A stretch of 43,980 bases of DNA from the NCBI GenBank assembly GCA_004553485.1, contig SFLG01000004.1:1-43980 (forward strand). The letters run 5' to 3'. How positions within the stretch are numbered: the first letter of the stretch is position 1; each line of letters opens with the position of its first letter. A program made the translations under genes and the position numbers. This document shows, piece by piece, positions 17,824 through 26,984 of this stretch. The notes below the pieces were generated by a model, which worked only from the letters and a program-made list of their open reading frames with translations, was not told the DNA's origin and searched no databases. This stretch comes from Bacteroidales bacterium. Its GTDB lineage: Bacteria > Bacteroidota > Bacteroidia > Bacteroidales > Muribaculaceae.

Positions 17824-18834
17824 TCAGCGTTGGCGGACGGCTTTGAGGGCGGGGGTGAGGGCGGGGCCGTGGTAGAGCTGGGTGCCGGCCGAGTCGGCGA
17901 CGATGAAGAAGGGCACCGAGGTTATGCCGAGGCGCTCTATCGAGGGATTGGCTGTGGCTTCGGGCATCCAGGCCGAGGGCCAGTCCACCGAGTCGCCGCG
18001 CAGGTCACGCTTCCACATCAGCGTGTCGACGTCAAAACGGATGTCGAGGATGGCCGCTTTGGTGCCTTTTTCGTCGTTGAGCTCGTGCAGGGCCCGCATT
18101 ATCGAGTCGCGGCCTGTGGCGCCAGCGGTAAAGACGAGGAGGGTGCGGCGATTGGCATCGGCGCGGAAGGTAGCCATGGAGTCGGTCTCCGACGAGAAGT
18201 AGCGGAAGGGCATGACCTTGTTGTAGCCGCCCTTTTCGTCACGCATCGCACTGTTGGCCGTCATCAGCTCGACCACGCTCTGCGGGCGCACCTCGGGCTT
18301 TATCGACTCAAGCAGCGTCACCGCGCCTTGGGGGTCGACCGACGAGTCGTAATAAGCCGCCACAAGCAACGTCGACAGCAGGTCGTCCTTGTGCGCGCCG
18401 ACGTATTTTGCCAGCGCCTTGTTGCGGGCGCGGGCGTCAAGGCCCTTCAGGACGGCCTTGTTGGCGGCAGTCCACTCGTTCCATCGCTCCAGGATGTCGG
18501 TGCCGGTGGCCTGCGAGGCCACGGGGTCGTCGGCGTTGACCTTCAGATTGATTTTCTCGCCGTTTTTGGCATAGAAGACAGCCAGCCGGCGGTAGTCGTT
18601 GTCGAGCACCTGCACCAGGGCGCCGTCGCGGGGTGCCTCGCCGCGGAAGACGAACTTTCCGTCGCGGGCGGCGGTGATGACGTTGTTGAGCCGGTCCTCG
18701 CCCACGTAGACAAAGCGCAGGTTCATCGTGCGGCCGCCGTCGACGGTGCCTTCGACGGTGAAATACTTCTTTTCGGAACAGCCGCCGAGCATCATCAGGC
18801 ACAGCGCCGTCAGTATCAGTGTCAGCGTTCTCAT
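17824..18834 (-). CDS. Lipoprotein with DUF4369-like and CxxC-less thioredoxin-like domains
   Basis: A 336-residue predicted lipoprotein: signal helix MRTLTLILTALCLMMLGGC with C19 as the lipidation site. Residues about 24-100 resemble DUF4369, the N-terminal module of many Bacteroidetes periplasmic thiol:disulfide interchange proteins. Residues about 225-336 follow a thioredoxin-fold plan: a RRTLLVFTAGATGRDSI strand-loop-helix where CxxC is normally found, and the cis-Pro loop TSVPFFIVAD with P308. The redox Cys pair is absent, so a disulfide reductase role is unlikely; scaffold or binding function is inferred. The ATG overlaps the sufS stop (ATGA), so it is probably translated with the suf operon. 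An upstream extension of the frame is open but overlaps sufS and was not used. Confidence 0.8.
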   Translation of the reverse strand: MRTLTLILTALCLMMLGGCSEKKYFTVEGTVDGGRTMNLRFVYVGEDRLNNVITAARDGKFVFRGEAPRDGALVQVLDNDYRRLAVFYAKNGEKINLKVNADDPVASQATGTDILERWNEWTAANKAVLKGLDARARNKALAKYVGAHKDDLLSTLLVAAYYDSSVDPQGAVTLLESIKPEVRPQSVVELMTANSAMRDEKGGYNKVMPFRYFSSETDSMATFRADANRRTLLVFTAGATGRDSIMRALHELNDEKGTKAAILDIRFDVDTLMWKRDLRGDSVDWPSAWMPEATANPSIERLGITSVPFFIVADSAGTQLYHGPALTPALKAVRQR

Positions 18835-20051
18835 GACAGTATGGGGGCTATGCGCACGAGGGCGTCGACAAACCGGTCGGCCTCGTCCATTGTGTTGTAT
18901 ACGGCCATCGACGCGCGCACCGTCCCGGGCACGCCCAGCACCTGCATCAGCGGCTGGGCGCAGTGGTGGCCTGTGCGCACGGCTATGCCGAGCTTGTCGA
19001 GCAGCACGCCGGTATCGTACGAGTGAGCGTCGCCGATGAGGAACGACAGCACGGGGCATTTGCCGGGGGTGGTGCCGAAGATGCGCACCTGAGGCAGCTC
19101 GGCGGCGATGCGCGCCGTGATGTGGCGGTAGAGGGCCGTCTCGTGCGCCTCGATGGCGTCGATGCCGACGCTGTCGATGAAGCGGATGGCCTCGCGCAGG
19201 GCGGGAATTGAGGCGTAGTCGGGTGTGCCGGCCTCGAATTTGAAGGGCAACTCGGCAAAGGTCGTGCCCTCGGGCAGAAGCACGTGGTCAATCATCTCGC
19301 CGCCACCCTGGTACGGGGGCATCTGCTCGAGCAGCTCACGCCGTCCCCACAGCACGCCCACGCCGGTGGGGCCGTAGATTTTGTGTCCCGAAAAGACGTA
19401 GAAATCGCATCCCATGGCGGCGACGTCAATCTTGTAGTGCGGAGCGCCCTGGGCGCCGTCCACCAGGCACAGCGCGCCGTGGTCGTGCGCTATCCCGGCA
19501 ATCTCGGCCACGGGATTGACCGTGCCCAGCACGTTGCTGACATGGGTGACGGCGACGACGCGCGTGCGGTCGCACACCAGGGCGCGCAGGGCGTCCATAT
19601 CGAGGCTGCCGTCGGCGTTGATGGGCACCACCTTGATGACCAGCCCGCGCTGCTTTGCCGCCAGCTGCCAGGGCACGATGTTGCTGTGATGCTCCATGAC
19701 GGTGAGGACAATCTCGTCGCCGGGCCGCATGTCGCGGGTGATGCACGAGGCAACGAGGTTGATGCCCTCGGTGGTGCCGCGGGTAAAGATTATCTCGGCC
19801 GCGTCGGTGGCGCCTATCCATGCCGCCACCTCGCGGCGCGTCAGCTCCTGCTCGGCGGTGGCCTCCTGCGACAGACAGTGCACGCCGCGGTGCACGTTGG
19901 CGTGGTGCTTGGCGTAGGTGTGCGTGATGGCGTCGATGACGCTGCGGGGCACCTGCGCCGAGGCCGCGTTGTCGAGGTAAATCAGGTCGTGCCCGTACAC
20001 CTTGCGCGAGAGGATGGGGAACTGTTTGCGTATGTTTTCTACGTCCAGCAT
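18831..20051 (-). CDS. sufS: Cysteine desulfurase SufS
   Basis: A PLP enzyme that takes sulfur from L-cysteine and holds it as a persulfide for Fe-S cluster assembly. It has 406 residues from MLDVENIRKQ, almost the same as E. coli SufS. The PLP lysine is K224 in SGHKIYGPTG; the persulfide cysteine is C364 in RTGHHCAQPLM, the group II arrangement. LDNAASAQVP and THVSNVLGTVNP are also family motifs. The start is chosen to match the family N-terminus; upstream in-frame codons lie in the sufD 3' end. It is fourth in the operon, 22 bases after sufD. No sufE or sufU sulfur acceptor is visible in the window. Confidence 0.96.
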   Translation of the reverse strand: MLDVENIRKQFPILSRKVYGHDLIYLDNAASAQVPRSVIDAITHTYAKHHANVHRGVHCLSQEATAEQELTRREVAAWIGATDAAEIIFTRGTTEGINLVASCITRDMRPGDEIVLTVMEHHSNIVPWQLAAKQRGLVIKVVPINADGSLDMDALRALVCDRTRVVAVTHVSNVLGTVNPVAEIAGIAHDHGALCLVDGAQGAPHYKIDVAAMGCDFYVFSGHKIYGPTGVGVLWGRRELLEQMPPYQGGGEMIDHVLLPEGTTFAELPFKFEAGTPDYASIPALREAIRFIDSVGIDAIEAHETALYRHITARIAAELPQVRIFGTTPGKCPVLSFLIGDAHSYDTGVLLDKLGIAVRTGHHCAQPLMQVLGVPGTVRASMAVYNTMDEADRFVDALVRIAPILS

Positions 20052-20073
20052 AGTTTTTTCAGACGGGAGGATT

Positions 20074-21456
20074 TCAGGGTTCGACTTCGGGCGAGCAGGC
20101 CGCGCACATGTCGCCGGGGCTGCCGAAGCGGCGCGACACAAGCTGGCGCATACGCTCGCGCAGAGGCAGCAGCGTGATGCTGTCGATGACGTCGACCATA
20201 AAGGCCTGCATCAGCATCGTGCGTGCCTCGTCGACGGGAATGCCGCGCGTGCGCATGTAGAAGAGGGCCTCCTCGTCGAGCTGTCCCGTGGCGGCGCCGT
20301 GGTTGGCCTTGACGTCGTCGCAGTATATCTCCAGCTGAGGGCGTGTGTGCATGCGCGCGCCTTTGGAGGCCAGGATGTTGCGGTTGTTCTGGTATGCCTC
20401 GGTGTGGTGGGCGCCGGGCTGTACCTTTATCAGACCCTCGAAGGCGCAGCGGGCCTCGTCGTCGGCGACATACTTGAAAAGCTGGTCGCTGTGGCAGTGC
20501 GGGGCGTTGTGGACGACGAGCGTCGAGTTGTCCACCACCTGCATCCCTCCGGCCGTCGCCATGCCCGACAGACGGCAGTCGGCGCCTTCGCCGTCGAGGC
20601 TGACGATGATGTCGTTGCGGGTTTGTCCGCAGCGCAGGGTGGTGATGTTTGAGCGGAAGGAGGAGTCGGCGCTCTGGCGGACTGCGATGCAGGCATAGCG
20701 GTCGGTTGCGGCGGCGCTCTCCTGCATGTCGTAGTACTCGAAGTGTGCTCCGGGGCCGAGGTCTATCTCCACCACCGTGTCGGACGCCATCCTGACGGGA
20801 TGCCCGTCGACGTCGTCGGCGGGTGCGCTGTGGTCGCACACCAGCAGGCGGCACTCGGCGCCGGCCTCGAGCACCACCAGCAGGCGGCGAAGGGCCAGCA
20901 GCGGACTTGTCACGCCGCCGAGGATTTCGATAAGCTGCACGGGCTGCGGCAGTCTTACGCCGCGGGCGATGTGCACCAGCACGCCGTCCTGGGCAAGCAT
21001 GTTGTTGAGGGCGACGGCGGGATTGTCGGCGGGGGCGACGGTGCCGTAGTACTGCTCGAGCACCTCGGGCATGGTCAGCGCCGCGCGACGCAGGGTGGTG
21101 ACGGTGACGCCCTCGGGCAGGCGCTTGGCCATGGCCTCGCCGGGGCCGAAGATGTCGTTGGCCACCACTCCCATCAGCGACGACACATTGGGCACGCCGC
21201 AGCGGAAGGCCGACGGCAGGTCGGCACGGAAGGCGAGGCGCCCGATGTTGACGCCGTAGTCGGGGGCGAACATGGCGTTGAGGTCGGTGTGCGCGTATCC
21301 GTCCTGACCGCGGCGCGGCAGGCTTGTGCCGGCACCGGTGAGGAACTCATGGGCGTGCCGGCGCAGACGGTTCATGGCCTCGGGAGAGCCCTCGCGGAGA
21401 TCGTGGCCGTGCTGCTCGTACAGGTCGGTATATTGTTTTAGCGAGTTGCTTTGCAT
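20074..21456 (-). CDS. sufD: Fe-S cluster scaffold protein SufD
   Basis: A partner of SufB in the SufBC2D scaffold on which Fe-S clusters form. It is 460 residues from the ATG at 21456; a GTG at 21468 that overlaps the sufC stop (GTGA) would add four residues and is an equally reasonable start. The C-terminal half is the typical right-handed beta-helix: DHSAPADDVDGHPV, VVHNAPHCHSDQLFKYV, GLIKVQPGAHHTEAYQNN, and the final LDEEALFYMRTRGIPVDEARTMLMQAF. The conserved His near the SufB interface (LEIYCDDVKANHGAATG) is present. The N-terminal half is variable, as usual. Confidence 0.93.
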   Translation of the reverse strand: MQSNSLKQYTDLYEQHGHDLREGSPEAMNRLRRHAHEFLTGAGTSLPRRGQDGYAHTDLNAMFAPDYGVNIGRLAFRADLPSAFRCGVPNVSSLMGVVANDIFGPGEAMAKRLPEGVTVTTLRRAALTMPEVLEQYYGTVAPADNPAVALNNMLAQDGVLVHIARGVRLPQPVQLIEILGGVTSPLLALRRLLVVLEAGAECRLLVCDHSAPADDVDGHPVRMASDTVVEIDLGPGAHFEYYDMQESAAATDRYACIAVRQSADSSFRSNITTLRCGQTRNDIIVSLDGEGADCRLSGMATAGGMQVVDNSTLVVHNAPHCHSDQLFKYVADDEARCAFEGLIKVQPGAHHTEAYQNNRNILASKGARMHTRPQLEIYCDDVKANHGAATGQLDEEALFYMRTRGIPVDEARTMLMQAFMVDVIDSITLLPLRERMRQLVSRRFGSPGDMCAACSPEVEP

Positions 21457-21464
21457 AAGCGTGT

Positions 21465-22238
<774 letters not shown>

Positions 22239-22264
22239 TAATGAATGCTTGTTGGTAATTTATG

Positions 22265-23764
22265 TCAGCCGACAGCCCCCTCGAGGGTTATTGCCAGCAG
22301 TTTCTGCGCCTCCACGGCAAACTCCATGGGCAGCTTGCTCATCACCTCGCGGGCGTAGCCGTTGACGATGAGCGCCACGGCCTCCTCGGTGGGGATGCCG
22401 CGCTGGTTGCAGTAGAACAGCTGGTCGTCGCTGATTTTCGAGGTTGTGGCCTCGTGCTCGACTATAGCGTTGTCGTTTTTGACGTCGATGTACGGGAAGG
22501 TGTGGGCGCCGCATTTGTCGCCCAGCAGCAGCGAGTCGCACTGCGTGTAATTGCGGGCGCGATCGGCGTCGGGGGCGACAGAGACGAGGCCGCGGTACGA
22601 GTTTTGCGAGCGGCCGGCCGAGATGCCCTTCGAGACGATGGTAGAGCGCGTGTCGCGGCCCAGGTGTATCATCTTGGTGCCCGTGTCGGCCTGCTGGCGG
22701 TTGTTGGTGACGGCGACGCTGTAGAACTCGCCCACGCTGCCGTCGCCTTTGAGGATGCAGCCGGGATATTTCCAGGTTATGGCCGAGCCGGTCTCGACCT
22801 GCGTCCACGATATCTTGGACCGCTCGCCGCGGCACAGGCCGCGTTTGGTGACAAAGTTATAGATGCCGCCGCGGCCCTCGGCGTCGCCGGCGTACCAGTT
22901 CTGCACGGTCGAGTACTTGACTTCGGCGCGGTCTTCGACGATAATCTCGACGATGGCGGCGTGCAGCTGGTTCTCGTCACGGATGGGGGCTGTGCAGCCC
23001 TCGAGGTACGACACGTACGAGTCGTCGTCGGCAACGATGAGCGTGCGCTCGAACTGGCCCGTGCCGGCGGCGTTGATGCGGAAGTAGGTGCTCAGCTCCA
23101 TCGGACAGCGCACGCCCTTGGGGATGTAGACAAACGAGCCGTCCGAGAACACGGCCGAGTTGAGGGCGGCGTAAAAGTTGTCGGTGTATGGCACAACCTT
23201 GCCCAGGTATTTGCGCACCAGGTCGGGGTAGTCTTTCACGGCCTCGGAGAACGAGCAGAATATGATGCCCTTCTCGGCCAGGGCGGCGCGGTGGGTGGTC
23301 TTTACCGACACCGAGTCCATAACGGCGTCGACGGCCATTCCGCTCAGCTGTTTCTGCTCTTCAAGGGGTATGCCCAGCTTGTTGAAGGTGTCGAGCAGGG
23401 CGGGGTCTACCTCGTCGAGGCTCTTGGGGCCTTCTTTGGTCTTGGGGGCGGCGAAATAGGATATGGCCTGGAAGTCTATCTCGGGAATTTCGAGGTGCGC
23501 CCAGTGGGGCGGCGTCAGCGTCAGCCAGTGGCGGTAGGCCTTGAGGCGAAAGTCGAGCAGCCACTCGGGCTCGCCCTTCAGACGCGAGATTGTGCGCACC
23601 ACCTCCTCGTTGAGGCCTCGGTCGAGGATGTGTGTGTCGATATCTGACACGAAACCGTATTTGTACTCCTCGCCAACGGCCTTGTCGATGGCGCGCCGGT
23701 TCGAGTTTTCGTCAGCGGTAGTGGTGCTGAAATGTGTTTTATCTTTGTTATACGTTTCGTCCAT
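22265..23764 (-). CDS. sufB: Fe-S cluster scaffold protein SufB
   Basis: The core scaffold subunit of the SUF system. 499 residues, matching E. coli SufB (495). Family landmarks are the YKYGFVSDI segment near the N-terminus, FIPKGVRCPMELSTYFRI-like text at about 195-215, the SYVSYLEGCTAP motif, VETGSAITWKYPGCIL, and the C-terminal ISDDQLFYCNQRGIPTEEA. It is the first gene of sufB-C-D-S-lipoprotein. No iscR- or sufR-like regulator adjoins it. Confidence 0.95.
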   Translation of the reverse strand: MDETYNKDKTHFSTTTADENSNRRAIDKAVGEEYKYGFVSDIDTHILDRGLNEEVVRTISRLKGEPEWLLDFRLKAYRHWLTLTPPHWAHLEIPEIDFQAISYFAAPKTKEGPKSLDEVDPALLDTFNKLGIPLEEQKQLSGMAVDAVMDSVSVKTTHRAALAEKGIIFCSFSEAVKDYPDLVRKYLGKVVPYTDNFYAALNSAVFSDGSFVYIPKGVRCPMELSTYFRINAAGTGQFERTLIVADDDSYVSYLEGCTAPIRDENQLHAAIVEIIVEDRAEVKYSTVQNWYAGDAEGRGGIYNFVTKRGLCRGERSKISWTQVETGSAITWKYPGCILKGDGSVGEFYSVAVTNNRQQADTGTKMIHLGRDTRSTIVSKGISAGRSQNSYRGLVSVAPDADRARNYTQCDSLLLGDKCGAHTFPYIDVKNDNAIVEHEATTSKISDDQLFYCNQRGIPTEEAVALIVNGYAREVMSKLPMEFAVEAQKLLAITLEGAVG

Positions 23765-23818
23765 GTCTATTCAACATTGCAGGGCTGCAAGCTGTTCACA
23801 GCCCGCTGTTTCAAACGA

Positions 23819-23850
23819 CAAAGTTAGCAAAATTTCACAACTCCGCCAAC
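23819..23850 (-). promoter_or_regulatory. Candidate promoter of the suf operon
   Basis: Minus strand GTTG (23850-23847), 20 bases, TAACTTTG (23826-23819). The -7 box is perfect; the -33 has one change from TTTG. The sufB ATG is 54 bases downstream. Confidence 0.6.
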
Positions 23851-23896
23851 AAGCCGAAAAATCCGCGGTACCGGTACGGTTTTGGCAACTAAACAG

Positions 23897-23930
23897 CACG
23901 GGCGGCTTCCCGGTGGGGAGGCCGCCCGTG
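23897..23930 (-). terminator. Hairpin downstream of the SusCD operon
   Basis: CACGGGCGGC (23897-23906) pairs perfectly with GCCGCCCGTG (23921-23930), and an inner CCC/GGG extends the stem. On the minus strand it is followed by a T-poor CTGTTTAG tail, so termination is plausible but not strong. Confidence 0.5.
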
Positions 23931-23974
23931 GCAGGGGGTTATGACGTTACTCTTGGGTCAGAAGAGGTAGGGCG

Positions 23975-24019
23975 TTAGGGTCTTTAAGGACTTTAAGGTC
24001 CTTTGGGCCCTTGGGGGCT
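23975..24019. repeat. 9-bp-period degenerate tandem array after the PKD gene
   Basis: Five units with period 9: TTAGGGTCT, TTAAGGACT, TTAAGGTCC, TTTGGGCCC, TTGGGGGCT. It ends two bases before the stop codon of the PKD lipoprotein on the minus strand. Confidence 0.75.
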
Positions 24020-24021
24020 TC

Positions 24022-25776
24022 TTAGAAGAGTTTGGTCTTGTTGGGATTGATGCAGATGCCGAGGCCAAGGTCGGTCGACTCGCTGTAGCGGACAATCTTC
24101 TTGGTGGCGGGATCGTAGTAGACGATACCGGCGGGGATGTTGGACGAGTCGGTGGCGGTGGGACGCCAGCAGAAGTAAACGCGGCCTGTCTCCTTGTCGA
24201 GGGCGAACTGGCAGGTGTTGACCGACTCCGAACCGGTGGTGTTGATGGGATCGGCCTCCATAGCCTTGAAGAACGTGGCGCCCATGTTGGCGGGAGCCTC
24301 GGTGTCGCCGGGGAGCGGGCAGGCGTAGAAGCCTTCCTTACCGGCGGAGGCGTTCCAGGTGTAGAGGGCACCGCGGGTCTCGTCGATGGTCATGGCGCGG
24401 TAGTCGCTGCCGCTGCCGACGATGGGATAAGGAATGACGGCCTTGTCGGCCTCGGCCTGGGTCTTGTAGATGTCCGAGTCCTTGTAGCGGACGATGCAAT
24501 AGCCGTTGTAGCCGTAGGCAACCCACCATGCGCCGCGGCTGTCACGCTCGATCGAGACGGGAACGGCACCGTAGGCGAGACCCTTGTTGTAGTAAGGGAT
24601 GAGGTTGTTCTTCATCACGTAGTCGGTGCGCAGGAAGGTGTCGCCGCTCTTAACGGAGCCTATGACACCGCCGCGGGTGGTGAGCTCGGTGCGCGAGATA
24701 CCCTGGTTACGGTCCGAGAAGTAGAGGTAACCGGCGTTTACGCAAGTGCGGAAGGGGTCGCAGAAGGCGGGACCGCCGACATTGGTGATCACGGTGTTGA
24801 CACCGGTGCCGTCGGTGCGCATGGCGTTGATGTATCCGTCGCCGTGCATGCCGTCGCCGTCGTTGATGTAGGTGTACTGCTTGCCGGCGTCGGTGATGTA
24901 GATCCAGCCCTGCTTCTCGACGTTGCCTTCGGCGTCGTAGCCGTCAACGTCGGCGTAAGCGAGGTTGAGGGCGGTCGAACCGGCCGAAACGCCCATATCG
25001 AAGGGAAGCACCTTGGTGCCTGCGGGCAGTTTCGACATGTCGACGAGCTTGAGGGCCTTGATGTTGCCGCCGCGCTGTGCGTAGTAGATGGTGGCGGCGG
25101 GCTCCTGGCAGCCTACCTGTACGTTGAGGTAGATGTCCTCGAGGCGGCGGTTCTCGCCGTCAACGTCGAACCAGGTCGAGATTTCGATGCGCTGGCTGCC
25201 GATGTTGCTGAACTTGACCTCGCCGGGATATTCGACCTGACCGTTCTCCGAGAAGCCGGTGAAGGTGGTCATGGGCTTGCCGTCGGAAGAGGTGGTGCCT
25301 TCGGGGAAGCGCCACTCGTAGCGTACCTTGAGGTCCTCGGGGTTGGGGAGCTCGAGGTTGAAGCTGAGGGTGGTGTTGTTGAACTCCACGATGTCGCTGC
25401 TCTGCTCGGCAATGGTGAGGATGGGCACGATGTCGTAGATCATGATGGGATAGGTGCGCGAGCCCACGCCGTCGACGGTGAGGGTAACCTTATAATTGCC
25501 GGCCTTGGGGAACTTGTGCACGGGGTTGGGCTCGTTGCTGGTTGTGCCGTCACCGAAATCCCATGTCACGGCACCGCTCTTGGAGGAGGTGTTGTTGAAG
25601 CGTACCGACGACACTACGTAGTAGTCGAGAGTGTACTCGTCGCCGTCCACGTTGTAAGTGAAGTCCACATCCTTGCTGGGGTAGTGGGTGTACTCGGGAG
25701 TGTCGTCTGAGCATGAGACGGCGCCGAGAGCCACCAGCCCGGCGGCAAGGGGAGCTATAATATTTAAAAATTTCAT
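24022..25776 (-). CDS. PKD-domain surface lipoprotein of the SusCD locus
   Basis: 584 residues. The signal helix ends in a lipobox with C22 (LGAVSC-SDD), and the acidic residues after the Cys resemble surface-export signals of Bacteroidetes lipoproteins. A PKD domain lies at about 50-105 (TWDFGDGTTS, then a KAGNYKVTLTV strand). A second beta-sandwich runs to about 230. The C-terminal region of about 350 residues contains repeated short blocks (YVTDAGKQYTYIND, YLYFSDRNQGISR, GALYTWNASAGKEGFY, GRVYFCWRP) that suggest a beta-propeller-like fold. No catalytic motif was seen. It is probably the ligand-binding accessory of the upstream SusC/SusD pair; the ligand is unknown. Confidence 0.75.
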   Translation of the reverse strand: MKFLNIIAPLAAGLVALGAVSCSDDTPEYTHYPSKDVDFTYNVDGDEYTLDYYVVSSVRFNNTSSKSGAVTWDFGDGTTSNEPNPVHKFPKAGNYKVTLTVDGVGSRTYPIMIYDIVPILTIAEQSSDIVEFNNTTLSFNLELPNPEDLKVRYEWRFPEGTTSSDGKPMTTFTGFSENGQVEYPGEVKFSNIGSQRIEISTWFDVDGENRRLEDIYLNVQVGCQEPAATIYYAQRGGNIKALKLVDMSKLPAGTKVLPFDMGVSAGSTALNLAYADVDGYDAEGNVEKQGWIYITDAGKQYTYINDGDGMHGDGYINAMRTDGTGVNTVITNVGGPAFCDPFRTCVNAGYLYFSDRNQGISRTELTTRGGVIGSVKSGDTFLRTDYVMKNNLIPYYNKGLAYGAVPVSIERDSRGAWWVAYGYNGYCIVRYKDSDIYKTQAEADKAVIPYPIVGSGSDYRAMTIDETRGALYTWNASAGKEGFYACPLPGDTEAPANMGATFFKAMEADPINTTGSESVNTCQFALDKETGRVYFCWRPTATDSSNIPAGIVYYDPATKKIVRYSESTDLGLGICINPNKTKLF

Positions 25777-25799
25777 AGTCGTTACAAGTGCTGGATGGA

Positions 25800-26942
25800 T
25801 TAGTTAACGGAGATTACACGAACGTCTGTTGCGATGCCTTCTTCGCCGTCGGTGTCATAGACGCGGAACTGAGCGTTGAGCGAGTACTTGCGGCTGAAGT
25901 CCACCTTGTAGACCTTTGCTGTGGAGTCGTAGATCCAGTCGGGGAAGGGGATGAAGGTGAGCAGCTCCTTGAATGCGGGCATGTACTGGGCACGCACTGT
26001 GGAGATGATGGCACCCTTGTCGTCGTCGTAGCGGCAGAATACCCAGTCGGCGGCCTTGTATACGGGATAGCAGGGGAAGCCGTTGTACTGGAGAGCGCCG
26101 TTGTCGCCGGGGGTGGGAACGTCCTTGGCAACCTCATGCACGTAGGTCACGCCGTTTTCGACGGTCTTGTAGTAGTAGCCGGTGATGGCGTCGTCCGAGG
26201 CCTCGGTGGTCGAGAACCAGCGGTCCGACTTCTCGGCGGTGCCCTGGTCAGAGGCGGTCATGTCGATGTCGGTGGGCAGGTTGACGCCGTACTTGGTGTT
26301 GACGGAGGCTACCTGCTCGTTGGTGAAGGCGTAGTTGCAGTAAACGACGCGCAGGCTGCTGTAGTAGGTCGAGTCGGCGGTGAGGCGCTCGATTACTTCA
26401 TCGCAGAACTCCTGGGCGAAGCCGGCGGGGTAGTAGCTGTCGAAGCGCTCCTGGTCCCAGGTCTCGGCGTCGGCCCAGCTGACGGGGCTGAGGGTGCGCG
26501 AGACGGGAACTTCGCCCTTGATGACGTACTCGTAGTGGCGGACGATGTCGTCGCCGTCGACCTCGATGTCGTCGAGGGAGGCCTGCGAGTGGTCGAAGCG
26601 TACGATGGGGGCGTACGAGCGTACTTCGTCAATCGAGGTGTAGGTCTTGGTGTAGGCCATTGCGGCACCGGCCAGCTTGGCGGTAACGGCAGCGCTCTCG
26701 TCGCGGTTGACGTTGTACCATACCTCGCTGTAAGCGGCGGTTTTGCCGGGTGACACATTGTACTTACCCTGGAAGCTGAAGCTCTCGCCGGCCTTGCAGG
26801 CGGTGGAGCCTACTTCCCAGTAAGCAACGGGTACTTCCTGGCCGGGAGTGACGATGTCCTCGAGGATGTCGCGGTGTCCGCACGAACTCAGAAGAAGGCC
26901 GGCACCCAGGGCCACAAGCAGATTCTTATATTGTGATTTCAT
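25800..26942 (-). CDS. Lipoprotein of the SusCD locus, unknown family
   Basis: 380 residues, with the signal helix ending LLLSSC and C21 as the lipidation site. It is rich in aromatic residues and Asp, with a mostly beta pattern (EVWYNVNRDES, YYYKTVENGVTYVHEV, FPCYPVYKAADWVFCRYDD). A possible N-terminal Ig-like region covers about 35-150. No enzyme motif was recognised. It lies 42 bases after susD and 23 bases before the PKD gene, so it is the third gene of a four-gene operon. The position is where SusE/F-like surface glycan-binding proteins sit in classical polysaccharide loci, so a ligand-binding role is inferred. Confidence 0.7.
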   Translation of the reverse strand: MKSQYKNLLVALGAGLLLSSCGHRDILEDIVTPGQEVPVAYWEVGSTACKAGESFSFQGKYNVSPGKTAAYSEVWYNVNRDESAAVTAKLAGAAMAYTKTYTSIDEVRSYAPIVRFDHSQASLDDIEVDGDDIVRHYEYVIKGEVPVSRTLSPVSWADAETWDQERFDSYYPAGFAQEFCDEVIERLTADSTYYSSLRVVYCNYAFTNEQVASVNTKYGVNLPTDIDMTASDQGTAEKSDRWFSTTEASDDAITGYYYKTVENGVTYVHEVAKDVPTPGDNGALQYNGFPCYPVYKAADWVFCRYDDDKGAIISTVRAQYMPAFKELLTFIPFPDWIYDSTAKVYKVDFSRKYSLNAQFRVYDTDGEEGIATDVRVISVN

Positions 26943-26984
26943 TTTATATTACTGTTCAATATTAGATGATTAAGTTTCTTGGGC

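Noticed and set aside
18835..19059. 75-residue N-terminal extension of the DUF4369-like lipoprotein
   Set aside because: It lies entirely within sufS in another frame, is Arg/Ala-rich, and would bury the signal peptide.
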